A stretch of DNA of 64,000 bases from Leptasterias polaris (Eukaryota; Echinodermata; Asteroidea; Forcipulatida; Asteriidae), in contig JAZGTN010000006.1 of assembly GCA_037783415.1 (NCBI GenBank), forward strand, positions 4,092,001 through 4,156,000. The letters are read 5' to 3'. The notes under the pieces are model-generated. The model did no database searches. It was given only the letters and a program-made list of their open reading frames with translations, and had not been told where the DNA came from. Made by a program: the position numbers and the translations under genes. Shown here piece by piece: positions 1 through 11,889 of the stretch. Positions within the stretch are counted from its first letter, which is position 1; the number at the start of each line of letters is the position of its first letter.

Positions 1-503
1 TATCACTTAATTGTGATCCATTTATGTACACATAATAGTGTTGGACTTTGCTCCAAGTCTATGATTGTGCTTTGTTGTCTCTGCCTGACGGTCATTTCAG
101 TATTGCCTGAAAAGCGCCCTCTTGTGGAACACCCTTCTGTGGATTAATCTTGGGGTGTAATAGCCAATAGAGGAAAATGGCATTTTGCATGGCTTATGCA
201 GACAAAAATAAGTGCAATTGCAGACAAGTCTAATCTAGCGTCTGTGGTAAAGTAAACACTGACCATTCACATTCAACTTAAAGTGTTTATTTATTTATTA
301 ATATTGTCATCTTTTATTGTTTTGGTACTTTTCTGTAGATGGCTCAAGATGTGTTGAACTACCCAACACATCAACAACATAATTATAGAAGAATAATTTT
401 GTTGCATCATGTTCATCTGATGCAAAAGTACTAATAAAACAATGACCAGTGGATGTTGTGTAGTCCAGTTTTTACTGAAGGACTTTGAGGCAGGTGGTAG
501 AGC

Positions 504-641
504 CCAGGCCCGGAATTTAATCTTTGAGAGGGCAAGCCATTTTCATTTTGCAAAGGGCACTTCCATTAGAAAAATCTTAAAGTCTATGGGAAACCTTTTA
601 AGGGAGGCCAGGGCAAAGAAGGCCATGAAGTTCCAGGCCTG
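504..641. mobile_element. short MITE-like repeat, copy 1 of 3
   Basis: The ends are inverted: CAGGCCCGGAA on the left and TTCCAGGCCTG on the right. The inside contains AGAGGGCAAG, TTTTGCAAAGGGCA and AATCTTAAAGTCTATGGGAA. The same unit recurs at 1,899-2,024 and 55,162-55,308, so it is a dispersed family. It has no coding capacity. The short open frame across it is not a gene. Confidence 0.6.
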
Positions 642-954
642 AGAGCCATATATACAATGTAACTTTTTTTGAGTTTCATTCCTCCTGTTGAAGTAATTCT
701 CTAGTTGATGCTACTTGAGTTGTACTCTGAGACTCTGTGGCCAGTGGTTTTCCCAATGCTTGTAACTCATCTCTGCCATCCAGCTTGATTGTGGTGAAGG
801 CTGATAGCGTTAAGGTCAACTATGATCAGTGAAATGTAGGTTTAGGAAAGACCTCCACCCATCAGAGGTTTGGTAGTCACAAACCTCACATGGATAAAAA
901 TAGTTTATGAACTGATTTGTATACACTTCATTTCCTTTCCTTAAATGCTATGAG

Positions 955-1320
955 GATTTCACTTGGAGTACCTCTAGCACCTCAAAAAATATCCTCTAAA
1001 TACGCAGAATTCCGTTCCTTTTCATGTAATTCTACGCTACTTCAGTTGGGCACCTCCAGCACTTCAAATAAAAACTGTGATCATGTTCCAGGCTCTCCCT
1101 GTGAGGCACTGACAGAGGCTACCTCTAACGCCTCACAAAGCATCCTCTGAATATTTTACGGAAATCCTGTTCCTCTAAGCTACTTCTGTTGGGCACCGCC
1201 AGCACTTGTAATTAAATCCTGCAGTTTTATTCAGGGAGTCATGTTCCTATTGCTCCAGGCTGTCCCTGTGAGGCACTGACAGAGGCTACCTCTAACACCT
1301 CACAAAACATTCTCTGAATA
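955..1320 (-). repeat. three tandem copies of the GTPase gene's terminal exon segment
   Basis: The block reading (on plus) ACCTCTAACACCTCACAAAA then TCTCTGAATA occurs with its right edge at 1,320, 1,153 and 1,002, giving spacings of 167 and 151 bp. Copy 1 is the coding end of the GTPase gene. Copy 2 keeps a homologous frame that also ends at a TGA a few codons on. Copy 3 is more diverged. The part of the exon that encodes the ETSA motif is not duplicated. Confidence 0.75.
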
Positions 1321-4245
1321 CCCTCACCACTTAGAGCAGATGTTTCATAATATCTGGAGAACAAGGACATCAAGAAAGAAAAATCTGTAAATTAAAAACA
1401 TGGACAGGATGGCGCTAGAAATTAACTTCTTTTGGAGAAAATATCTGTAGCTCAGATTGCTCACTTGGTAGAGCACTGGCACGTGAGACCTGAGGTTGCA
1501 GGTTTAAACCCTGTGCTCGTAAATTTGTCTTTGTTCATCCCCAATTTAAAAAATGTTTGAATCGCTAACTGGCTGAGCGGTCTATAGTGCACCAGACTCC
1601 CGTTCTGGTGGCAGAGTCATCAGAGTGTGGGTTCAAATCCCAGCCAAGACACTTGGGTAAGACACTTGCTTCTCTTCACCCAGGAGTAAATTGGGAACTG
1701 TGAGGGCAGAAATGGTTTCTTGTGGTTGGTGCGCTACTTACTTGACAGCACAGGCTGCGTACTTGCCAGTGAGCCGAGATGGTTTAAACAGTTAGATAAA
1801 CCAGCCCAGCAACCACGGTCATACTGTTCTTATGTTAATTCACGATCTGCGTCATAATTGGCGAATACTGGCGCTATAACAACTTTAATGATTACTTGAG
1901 GCCTGAAATTTCATCTGTTAGAGGGCAAGGCCATTTTCATTTTGCAAAGGGCATTTCTCTTGGGAAATTTTTTGAGGGGCAACAAAGGCCTTGGCCTCCG
2001 TGGCCTCTGTGTATTTCCAGTCCTGTTACTTATTATCATTTCAAAAAATCTAATTGAACTTACTTGAGTTTTCTTGAGACTGCCCACTTTGCCGCTTCTT
2101 CAGGTGTAATTACTCTCTTGCCTTTGATGTCAATCTGGGAGGGAAATGAGTGTAAATGCAAGTCATCTGTATGGATGTTTATAAAGTGGTGGTGGCTTTT
2201 GTTTGAACTGGTTTGTATAATTACAATTTTCCATCTGAAGGCACAACAGATTAAAAGGAAAGATGTTAAGAAGTTGCAGCTCCTGTATTCTTCATTGTCT
2301 TTAGGAAGAGTAGGTTCATTCAATGAATACACCGCATTAACCAACATGGGACGATGTCATCAAACTTCTGTTTTAATAGTGGGAACAACAAAAAGCAGTC
2401 CTATGCTTGTGAGTTATTTTGTATGTTCATTCCATGCTTACTTTGATTGAGGCAATCAAACTGTACTGGGCCTTCAAATGCCCTTTTCTTTTACTCTTAA
2501 CGGTACCTCATATCGGAATATTTCACTGGATGACAGGTTTCATTGGGAATTTTGTCTCCCGGTGAGTGTGTCGCCCCATACGGTAAATTAACATGTGCTG
2601 AAGGAAGTTGAGGCGAAAGAGAGCGCTATCAGATGAAATTTCTACACGATTCGCTATATGGGGGGGATAAACTCGACAATCACTTTGAACTTTCAGATTG
2701 AAACAGATGAAATTTTGTTTTCAATGATTATTAATCCTGTATGTATTTGCTAATACCAATCCTGCACTGTACATGTATATATGCACTCTGGCTTAGGTAC
2801 CAGCTTCAGCTCCATCTGAGTAATTTTGAAAATGTACAGGAAAGACAGTTTCCAATCCTGATCCTGAGCAATGGTTTTGAAAAACGACCACTCAACGGTT
2901 CTACAACTACAGGGCTGTGTTTTCTTTTCCTAGTAACTGTTTTGTTTGTTGGGGTGTTTGTTTTGTTTTTTGTTATTTGGGGGGGGGGGGCTGCAAAAAA
3001 TAACCACCATGATTTCAGAAGGATTACCTTGTTTGCAATGACAACAGTGTGCATAGCGCCCACTCCGTATCTCAAAGTTTCTTTCAGCCAGAAGTCCAAG
3101 CTTTCGAACGAGTTGCGATTGGTCACATCAAAAACTAAGATGCATGCGTGAGTGCCGCCGTAGAGTTCATTACGTACTTCAGCGTATTCCAGCTGGCCGG
3201 AAAGATCCCACAGATGCACTCGTACTGTAGACAAATTTATATTTTTGTTAAACAACAGAAATGGTTAACCTATATCTACCCCACTCTGGGATTTCCCGTA
3301 GAATACACAATCATCGTTAATGTCTTCCTACAGGAAAACCTGTCTTTAGATGAACAAAGTTATTGTCTTTCTTACTCTCATTACTAGTGGTATCAGATGG
3401 AAACTTTTATGCTCTTTCCGACAGTGTTTCTGAAATTTTGTTTTTTAAATAAACATCTTTTAGTGTCTTAAAAAGTGTATCTAGAGTTACCTACTCCACA
3501 ATAATCTGTTGCAGTGCAAGATGCAACCCCCCAAAAAAAAAAAAAAAAATTAATTAAATTCTCTCCTGATTAAACTGTCAAACACAAAAGCTGTGAGTAC
3601 AGCCATAGGCCTAATTGATTAAGTTTACTTACAGTCGTCTTTCTTGACTTTCTGTATTTTAAAACCATAGTCAACACCAACTGTAGGTTGATACACTGCA
3701 GAAAACTGTAGAGGAAAAAGAAAGAAAGAAATTGAACATTATTTTAATACTTGTGCAATTCTTAACACCATATCTTGTGGCTTTTTCAAGTTTATCAGAT
3801 TGACAAAAACAGCAGGCTCTGTAACTGTCAACACATTTTATGAATCTGATATGATTTACAAGTTTATTTTCTGAGAAAAATATTTAATGGCTTGAAATTT
3901 CAACTCCAGCAAGAGTTTTTCTTGAAGGCTAGATGACAACGAACACAGGTGTACATGTTTTGTACTGGTTTTAAACAGAATCAGTTAAGTGGTAAAAGAT
4001 GAAAAGAAAGAGAGAGACAAAAAGCACACAGAAAAAGTTTATTTTCTGATGAATCTTTTAGACAATTTGTACAAACCAAACGTCAGAATATCAATTTCTC
4101 AGTTACACACCTTATCTTCACAGAAATGCTTGATGATGCAGGTTTTGCCGGAGGCTGACGTTCCTACGGCAATGACCTTGACCCAGATGAGAGAGGAGAC
4201 TGCATCCTGGATGGAGACAGGAAGATGCCCTGGTTCTCTATCCAT
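1239..4245 (-). CDS. Rab-like small GTPase, DNAJC27/RBJ-like, five exons
   Basis: Exons on the minus strand are 4245-4111, 3705-3633, 3224-3028, 2134-2064 and 1353-1239. All have GT-AG borders and matching phases, giving 196 codons and a stop. All G motifs are visible: P-loop GTSASGKT (28-35), switch I Thr in PTVGVDYG (T53), DLSGQ (76-80), NKID (134-137, split by an intron) and ETSA (162-165). The stretches VDYG and EVRNELY match the GTPase half of DNAJC27 (known family: Rab-related, not prenylated, with a C-terminal J domain). Here there is no J domain and no C-terminal cysteine, so cytosolic or nuclear action is inferred. Start choice: the first in-frame ATG after an upstream TAA. The last about 27 residues come from a locally repeated segment, so the true 3' end could lie elsewhere. 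Other Rab-like families remain possible. Confidence 0.82.
1449..1524 (+). repeat. tRNA-like sequence (SINE head)
   Basis: It shows an A-box-like TAGCTCAG...TTGGTAGAGC and a B-box-like GGTTTAAACCC at tRNA spacing. The stems pair poorly and there is an insertion in the D-arm region, so this is a tRNA-derived SINE fragment or pseudo-tRNA rather than a working tRNA gene. Confidence 0.5.
1561..1830 (+). mobile_element. tRNA-derived SINE with a Leu/Ser-type head
   Basis: The head has box A TGGCTGAGCGGTC and box B GGGTTCAAATCCC, separated by a long variable region as in class II tRNAs. A body follows with CAAGACACTTGG and TTCACCCAGGAGTAAAT, a phrasing common in marine invertebrate SINEs. It lies in the intergenic or intronic DNA between the last two exons of the GTPase gene. 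Confidence 0.6.
1899..2024. mobile_element. short MITE-like repeat, copy 2 of 3
   Basis: This is homologous to 504-641: GGCCTGAAATTTCATC at the left, then AGAGGGCAAGGCCATTTTC, ending TTTCCAGTCCTG. It lies in intron 4 of the GTPase gene. Confidence 0.55.
2490..2680. repeat. dispersed repeat shared with 27,400-27,520
   Basis: Both places share the order CCCCATA..GTAAA, GCTGAAGGA, GAGnGCGCTATC, TTCGC and a G-run. This copy reads GCTGAAGGAAGTTGAGG and GAGAGCGCTATCAGATGAA. The similarity is loose. It is a non-coding repeat inside intron 3 of the GTPase gene. Confidence 0.35.
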
Positions 4246-4309
4246 TATGGCATCTTAGAATAGAAACAAAAAGAAATAAACCAAACAATTGGAGTGAAAC
4301 TCAAATAGG

Positions 4310-4560
4310 GGGTTACATGGGGGGATTCAAAAACAGATTAAAAACACATCTCATGCAAAGCACTTATGGTCGGGATCATGTGTAAATGCTTATTCTGTTT
4401 TTCCATTTGTAAATCATGATTGCATCTTGTTTACTATTATGTACTTGTGTACGTTGCTTTTGTTTTTATGATCATGTTGCTCTGTTTGCGCCATGAGCAT
4501 TTTTTTTTTTGGCGGATTTGTGCGCGTTATAAATGTTCTATATTATTATTATTATTATTA
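4310..4560 (+). mobile_element. 3' tail of a LINE- or SINE-type retroelement
   Basis: It ends in GGCGGATTTGTGCGCG followed by TTATAAATG and an (ATT)n run. The same ending, with AAGCGCCTTGAGCG, appears at 39,150-39,290. Such GCGC/TATAAATG plus (ATT)n endings are typical of non-LTR element 3' ends in marine invertebrates (from general knowledge). Confidence 0.45.
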
Positions 4561-4861
4561 CATGTAATTGCTTTAGAGTAGCTAAAGGACTTGGACCTGC
4601 AACAAGTCACTTCACATTCACTTTAGGTTCGTGTGAATTAAGTATGAAGCAGGCTTAGTAGCAGAAAAAGCTCTAAGCAACCTTGCTAAGCTGCAATATT
4701 CGTAGTTCTTGGTCACATCTGCAACGTCACTTGACCGCGCCGTTCATGACTCACTACTGATCTGGTAATCATAGAATTTTAGATTAGATAAATCTATACG
4801 AGTGATAATTACTAATGAGGACATCAGGTGAGGTCGTGGCTACCATTCATAATTTATATTG

Positions 4862-5125
4862 ACCTTAATCTGAATCTGAACCTGAATTTATATTGTCGGC
4901 AAAGCATCCTCATGGAAACATCACACCAACTTTTGTAAAGAAGACAATGAAGAAATGCCAGTTCTACAATAGACATGGGAGGAAAACCCCGGAGAGGGAA
5001 ACCCACCAGTGAGGCAGGGACTGAAAACTCAATCCACATGCGAGGCTTCTGTCTGAGGTGGGAATCGAACCAGGGTCCACAAAGGTGAAAGGCAGTGACA
5101 GAAACCACTGAGCCAACCTGACTCC
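4862..5125 (-). mobile_element. tRNA-derived SINE, minus strand
   Basis: On the minus strand it begins GGGAGTCAGGTTGGCTCAGT (A-box-like), followed by a B-box-like GGTTCGATTCCC and a body with GGGTTTCCCTCTCCGGGG. Related minus-strand copies occur at 59,930-60,095, 60,360-60,550 and 63,790-63,985, all sharing GGTTTTCCTCC or a tRNA-like box B. Confidence 0.6.
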
Positions 5126-5467
5126 CTGTTTATATGTAATTTAATGAGAGACTACCACCACTCAAGTACACCTTTGTACCAATAGGTACACATGAACTAG
5201 ACAACTTGGTTTTATTTAATGTCTGTCTCTAGACAACTTGGTTTTATTTAATGTCTGTCTTCTTACAATCTATTGTTAGCATCATTCATAAAAAATACCA
5301 AACTTTAGCTCCCAGAATTCAACTTAAGATGAATAAGAAGTGGAATTTATTCCCTTCGTATGTTAAATATAAAGAAAACAATTTAAAATACCTATACTAT
5401 AGTATTTATTATTAGTATGTAGTAGAATAAGTAATTTTTTTTTCCAGATTGAGATAGGCCTATTTGG

Positions 5468-5577
5468 AGTGTCGTGGCCAAGCCCAAGCAGTCAAGCTCA
5501 CCGGAATTGAGCTCTGCTCTTTTGTTTCTAATATATTGATAACAGAGTGTGGGTTCAAATCCCGGTCCGGTCTAACC
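5468..5577 (+). repeat. tRNA-like SINE head followed by a (GAT)n tail
   Basis: It has GTCGTGGCCAAGC near the start and GGGTTCAAATCCCGGTCC near the end, as in Leu/Ser-type tRNA heads with a long variable arm. A short body leads directly into the GAT microsatellite at 5,625, which is probably the expanded SINE tail. Confidence 0.5.
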
Positions 5578-5624
5578 ATTTTTTTTAGTATAACAAAATT
5601 TCTCCTGCACAGTGGAAATAAGAC

Positions 5625-5735
<111 letters not shown>

Positions 5736-5996
5736 ACAATTTATCATTCATGCAGTGAAAATTTCCCTTTAAAAAGTAGCCATACCTGAAAAGATAACAC
5801 AGAAAGCTGGGCAACTTTTATATCTGTTACAAATTTCAATACAAGATTCATCTTCAGCTCTACCATGTAAGTCCTCAGTTTAAAAAAATGTTCTTCAAGT
5901 TCAAGTTACGTAATGACAAAAAGTAGTCAAACTCCATCACCACATTCACATCAGTTAGCTGTTCGTTCTGTGTCGCTATGGACGCCTCGGTGAACT

Positions 5997-6359
5997 ACCG
6001 AGCTGAAGCTAGCACAGTATTGGGCCCGAAATAGCCAGCCGCGTATTCCCGGAAAAAACCAGCCGCGTATTCAGAAAATAGAACACATGCAGTACAGGGA
6101 GGTGAACAAATGGCTCATTTTTCTCATTTCTAATGGTGAAATCGTTATTTTATCCGAACGAATACTAAAAAACAAGCCAAAAATTAGAGTTTTTCTCTCG
6201 ATAATATTGAAATCATATAACTATAGGTAAATGGAAAGCAATAAAAAATAAAAAATGTAATACATAAAATGTTAGAAAATAAGCCGCAAACACGGAGACA
6301 AATTGAGTGTATGCATAATGTCATAATAGACGTTCTTTAATTTGAAAACACGTTTTGAA
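5997..6359 (+). repeat. left outer arm of the foldback element
   Basis: This unique arm has its inverted partner at 30,177-30,536. It contains a direct repeat of CCAGCCGCGTATTC near the tip. The junction with the array (CACGTTTTGAAAAGAATTTG) is the same on both sides. Confidence 0.85.
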
Positions 6360-9300
6360 AAGAATTTGTACCCTTCGTTATGAATATAAATACATTTTTT
6401 ATTCCAGAATCTTAAAGACTGATACCCTGGGCATATCAAATTTTTGAGCTGGCTAATTTCGGTCACTAATTAGTGGTTAATTACCCACATCAATACAGAC
6501 ACCATTTGCCATAGGTAACACGCACAAATGCCTATACGGTTGAGTCAACTACCTCTGGTAAAGAATTTGTACCCTTCGTTATGAATATAAATACATTTTT
6601 TATTCCAGAATCTTAAAGACTGATACCCTGGGCATATCAAATTTTTGAGCTGGCCAATTTCGGTCACTAATTAGTGGTTAATTACCCAAATCAATACAGA
6701 CACCATTTGCCATAGGTAACACGCACAAATGCCTATACGGTTGAGTCAACTACATCTTGTAAAGAATTTGTACCCTTCGTTATGAATATAAATACATTTT
6801 TTATTCCAGAATCTTAAAGACTGATACCCTGGGCATATCAAATTTTTGAGCTGGCCAATTTCGGTCACTAATTAGTGGTTAATTACCCAAATCAATACAG
6901 ACACCATTTGCCATAGGTAACACGCACAAATGCCTATACGGTTGAGTCAACTACATCTTGTAAAGAATTTGTACCCTTCGTTATGAATATAAATACATTT
7001 TTTATTCCAGAATCCTAAAGACTGTTACCCTGGGCATATCAAATTTTTGAGCTGGCCAATTTCGGTCACTAATTAGTGGTTAATTACCCAAATCAATACA
7101 GACACCATTTGCCATAGCTAACACGCACAAATGCCTATACGGTTGAGTCAACTACATCTTGTAAAGAATTTGTACCCTTCGTTATGGATATAAATTATTT
7201 TTTTAGTCCAGAATCTTAAAGACTGATACCCTGGGCATATCAAATTTTTGAGCTGGCCAATTTCGGTCACTAATTAGTGGTTAATTACCCAAATCAATAT
7301 AGACACCATTTGCCATAGGTAACACGCACAAATGCCTATACGGTTTTTTCAACTACCTCTGGTAAAGAATTTGTACCCTTCGTTATGAATATAAATACAT
7401 TTTTTATTCCAGAATCTTAAAGACTTATACCCTGGGCATATCAAATTTTTGAGCTGGCCAATTTCGGTAACTAATTAGTGGTTAATTACCCAAATCAATA
7501 TAGACACCATTTGCCATAGGTAACACGCACAAATGCCTATACGGTTGAGTCAACTACCTCTGGTAAAGAATTTGTACCCTTCGTTATGAATATAAATACA
7601 TTTTTTATTCCAGAATCTTAAAGACTGATACCCTGGGCATATCAAATTTTTGAGCTGGCTAATTTCGGTCACTAATTAGTGGTTAATTACCCAAATCAAT
7701 ACAGACACCATTTGCCATAGGTAACACGCACAAATGCCTAAACGGTTGAGTCAACTACCTCTGGTAAAGAATTTGTACCCTTCGTTATGAATATAAATAC
7801 ATTTTTTATTCCAGAATCTTAAAGACTGATACCCTGGGCATATCAAATTTTTGAGCTGGCCAATTTCGGTCACTAATTAGTGGTTAATTACCCAAATCAA
7901 TATAGACACCATTTGCCATAGGTAACACGCACAAATGCTTATACGGTTGAGTCAACTACATCTTGTAAAGAATTTGTACCCTTCGTTATGAATATAAATA
8001 CATTTTTTATTCCAGAATCTTAAAGACTGATACCCTGGGCATATCAAATTTTTGAGCTGGCTAATTTCGGTCACTAATTAGTGGTTAATTACCCACATCA
8101 ATACAGACACCATTTGCCATAGGTAACACGCACAAATGCCTATACGGTTGAGTCAACTACCTCTGGTAAAGAATTTGTACCCTTCGTTATGAATATAAAT
8201 ACATTTTTTATTCTAGAATCTTAAAGACTGATACCCTGGGCATATCAAATTTTTGAGCTGGCCAATTTCGGTCACTAATTAGTGGTTAATTACCCAAATC
8301 AATATAGACACCATTTGCCATAGGTAACACGCACAAATGCCTATACGGTTGAGTCAACTACCTCTGGTAAAGAATTTGTACCCTTCGTTATGAATATAAA
8401 TACATTTTTTATTCCAGAATCCTAAAGACTGATACCCTGGGCATATCAAATTTTTGAGCTGGCCAATTTCGGTCACTAATTAGTGGTTAATTACCCAAAT
8501 CAATACAGACACCATTTGCCGTAGCTAACACGCACAAATGCCTATACGGTTGAGTCAACTACATCTTGTAAAGAATTTGTACCCTTCGTTATGGATATAA
8601 ATACATTTTTTATTCCAGAATCTTAAAGACTGATACCCTGGGCATATCAAATTTTTGAGCTGGCTAATTTCGGTCACTAATTAGTGGTTAATTACCCAAA
8701 TCAATATAGACACCATTTGCCATAGGTAACACGCACAAATGCTTATACGGTTGAGTCAACTACATCTTGTAAAGAATTTGTACCCTTCGTTATGAATATA
8801 AATACATTTTTTATTCCAGAATCTTAAAGACTGATACCCTGGGCATATCAAATTTTTGAGCTGGCTAATTTCGGTCACTAATTAGTGGTTAATTACCCAA
8901 ATCAATACAGACACCATTTGCCATAGGTAACACGCACAAATGCCTAAACGGTTGAGTCAACTACCTCTGGTAAAGAATTTGTACCCTTCGTTATGAATAT
9001 AAATACATTTTTTATTCCAGAATCTTAAAGACTGATACCCTGGGCATATCAAATTTTTGAGCTGGCTAATTTCGGTCACTAATTAGTGGTTAATTACCCA
9101 AATCAATACAGACACCATTTGCCATAGGTAACACGCACAAATGCCTAAACGGTTGAGTCAACTACCTCTGGTAAAGAATTTGTACCCTTCGTTATGAATA
9201 TAAATACATTTTTTATTCCAGAATCTTAAAGACTGATACCCTGGGCATATCAAATTTTTGAGCTGGCCAATTTCGGTCACTAATTAGTGGTTAATTACCC

Positions 9301-9480
9301 AAATCAATACAGACACCATTTGCCATAGGTAACACGCACAAATGCCTATACGGTTGAGTCAACTACATCTTGTAAAGAATTTGTACCCTTCATTATGAAT
9401 AAAAATTAATTTTTTAGTCCAGAATCCTAAAGACCGATACCCTGGGCATATCAAATTTTTGAGCTGGCTATTTTGTCGCT
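6360..9480 (+). repeat. left satellite array, about 15.5 copies of a 201-bp monomer
   Basis: AAGAATTTGTACCCTTCGTT recurs every 200-201 bp (6,360; 6,561; 6,762; 6,963; 7,164; 7,364 and on to about 9,376). Each monomer carries TAATTAGTGGTTAATTACCC and GAGCTGGCCAATTTCGGTCA. Two variants intermix: ACCTCTGGTAAAG and ACATCTTGTAAAG. The last monomer is diverged (AATAAAAATTAATTTTTTAG). Short open frames across it are by-products. Confidence 0.95.
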
Positions 9481-10141
9481 AATTAGCCACAGTTATACAG
9501 GCGCAATTTTCTCCTATCGCACAACTGCGGCAATAAAATGAAAATTACATCTTTCCGTGATCAAAAACTGTTTTTACCACTTTGTTTTTTCCCAAACAAA
9601 ATTAGGAAAAGGTTATTGTTCAACTTTTCAGAACAACGCATACAAATGACAAGTAATCAAGAATATTTAAACGTCATGAATTTTATTTAAATTCTGGAAA
9701 ATAAGTATGAAAATCAATAGCACATGGTAGAAATGAATATGTAAAAATGACAATTAGTCATTGTGTATTTATTTCCAATTTATCTTTGTATCAAGATAAT
9801 GATAAATGCCAACTTATGTCATCACTTTCGAGTAACTTTTCTGGATGTTTGCTTTTCGTATCATCATTACTAACCGATTTAGTGCTTTGTACACAGAACA
9901 ATAAATAAAAAAATTAATATCCATTTATAACCCTTTAATATCCAGTAAATAAAACTTTGTACAAAAGTAAAATATTCTTTTCTTAATCTTTTTTGTTAAC
10001 AGACAAGTGAGTTTATCAAACAGAATACTTTCTCTGTGTGTATGACATTTTTTGTCAAAACTTGACATCAAGTGACCTTTCTGAAAATCATAATGAGGAA
10101 TATTCTGCAACCCATTTATAAATGCGTGGTTTCAATAACTA
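9481..10141. other. AT-rich interior of the foldback element, no gene seen
   Basis: This is about 660 bp of AT-rich sequence between the left array and the 285-bp duplicated segment. I see no convincing open frame, RNA gene or repeat. It ends with TTCAATAACTAATCAAGC, which serves as the empty-site reference for the CACTG element. Confidence 0.5.
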
Positions 10142-10426
10142 ATCAAGCACATCTCACAATTGTTGTTTTATACATATTGACAAAGAAACGGTATATAAAT
10201 AACATTTAAAAACTCTTCAACGTTTTAGATTACAAATACTACAGAAATGTATCGTCACAATGTTAATTACCAAAAAGAGTCCCATCACTCTTTCGTGTAC
10301 GTACAAGACAACTTATCGTGTCCCAAATACACGATAAATTTCAGTGTACGTTCATTGTAACTTTTCCCTTAACTTTTCCAAAAAAACTTTCACAGAATGT
10401 TTCATAAAGTGTTTTTTCAATAACTA
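10142..10426 (+). repeat. 285-bp segment, copy 1 of a tandem duplication split by the CACTG element
   Basis: It starts ATCAAGCACATCTCACAATT and ends TTCAATAACTA. A second copy starts at 19,969 (ATCAAGCACGTCTCACAATT). Both include ATTGTTGTTTTATACATAT, AGAAACGGTAT and CGTGTCCCAAATACAC. The two were adjacent before the 9.54-kb insertion. Confidence 0.7.
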
Positions 10427-10433
10427 CACTGTA

Positions 10434-11560
10434 AAAAGTTTTTCCGTTATTTTACGAAAAAAGTTACGGCAGCAAAATTACCGGAACAATTTTTTTGCTC
10501 CGTAAATTTTAACGGAACTTTTTATTTTACTGAAAACAAATAACGGAACAAAAAATTTTACGAGAAAAAATTAAACGGAACTTTTCATTTTACAGGAAAA
10601 AATCTACGGAAAAAATATATATTACGGAAAAAATAAACAAGTTATTTTTTTTACGGGTAAAAAATAAGGGACAACATTTTTACGGAAAAAAGTCACCGAA
10701 ATTTACTCGCAAAAGTATGGAAATATTTCCTAAAAATATGGAAATTATTCCGTAAAAATATGGAAAAAAATAAAATAAATGTTCATGGTTCCGTTATTAT
10801 TCCGTAAAAGTATGGAAATTATTCCTTATAAATAATAAAAACATTTCGTAAAAATATGAAAACTATTCCGTAAAAATATGGAAATAAAAAAATAAAAAAA
10901 TTTCATAGTTCCGTAATTATTCCGTAAAAGTATGGAAATTATTCCGTAAAAATATGAAAAAAAAATAATAATTTAATGGTTCCGTTATTATTCCGTAAAA
11001 GTAAGGAAATTATTCCTTATAAATAATGGAAACATTTCGTAAAAATATGGAAATAAAAAAATAAAAAAATTTCATAGTTCCGTAATTATTCCGTAAAAGT
11101 ATGGAAATTATTCCGTAAAAATATGAAAAAAAAAAAAAAATTTAATGGTTCCGTTATTATTCCGTAAAAGTATGGAAACTATTCCGTAAAAAAAATGGAA
11201 ATAAAAAAATTAAAAATGTTCATGGTTCCGTAAATATTCCGCAAAAGTATGGAAATTATTCCGTAAAAATATGAAGAAAAAGTAAATAATTTTCATGGTT
11301 CCGTTGTTATTCCGTAAACGTATGGAAATTATTCCTTAAAAATAAGGGAAAAAAAAAAAAAAATGTCATGGTTCCGTAATTATTCCGTAACAGTGAGGAA
11401 ATTATTCCTTAAAAATAAGGAAATTAAATGGAAATAAGAAACAAATTCTGTAATTGTGCTACCGGAACCTATCCATGCACGTAATTATTCCGTTAAAAAA
11501 ATCCTCACACAATTCTGTAGAATTACGGAACAAATCAAGACTTCCAGTAATTTTGCCAAC
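10434..11560. repeat. left subterminal repeats of the CACTG element
   Basis: It is composed of degenerate units such as TTCCGTAAAAATATGGAAAT, ATTATTCCGTAAAAGTATGG and CATGGTTCCGTTATTATTCC. Units of roughly 90-190 bp repeat irregularly. Subterminal arrays of this kind are typical transposase-binding regions in CACTA elements (family knowledge). It has no coding capacity. Confidence 0.75.
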
Positions 11561-11889
11561 TAAACATTGATTATTGATATTGTTCTGGATTTTTGTTTTT
11601 GACCCCCAAAATCAGGTCACAAATTTAAACTTGGTCAAGTACATTTACTTTTGCTGTTGATCCCAGATTTCGCCTTGTCTTTGATTGTTTGAAACAGAGA
11701 TCCAAGTCAGGACAAACATAATCTAAATGTTATAAAAAGACTAAGAGACAGGAATAAGTCCACATTTTGTCAATCAACATATATTTTCAGTTTCACAACA
11801 TCAATTTAATTCAACACGAATGAGCACGAAGGATTAACATATTTACATTCAGTAACTGTCTACCTTTTTTCCCCAAGCCGCCCCCCCCC

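Noticed and set aside
1449..1640. Functional tRNA genes
   Set aside because: A and B boxes are present but stems pair poorly and SINE bodies follow.
6272..6466. 64-residue open frame identical in both arms
   Set aside because: Its identity only reflects the inverted repeat; it crosses the arm/array junction and has no motif.
6360..9480. CRISPR-like or centromeric array
   Set aside because: The period is 201 bp with no unique spacers, it sits in a eukaryotic transposon arm, and it is mirrored at the other end, so it is transposon satellite.
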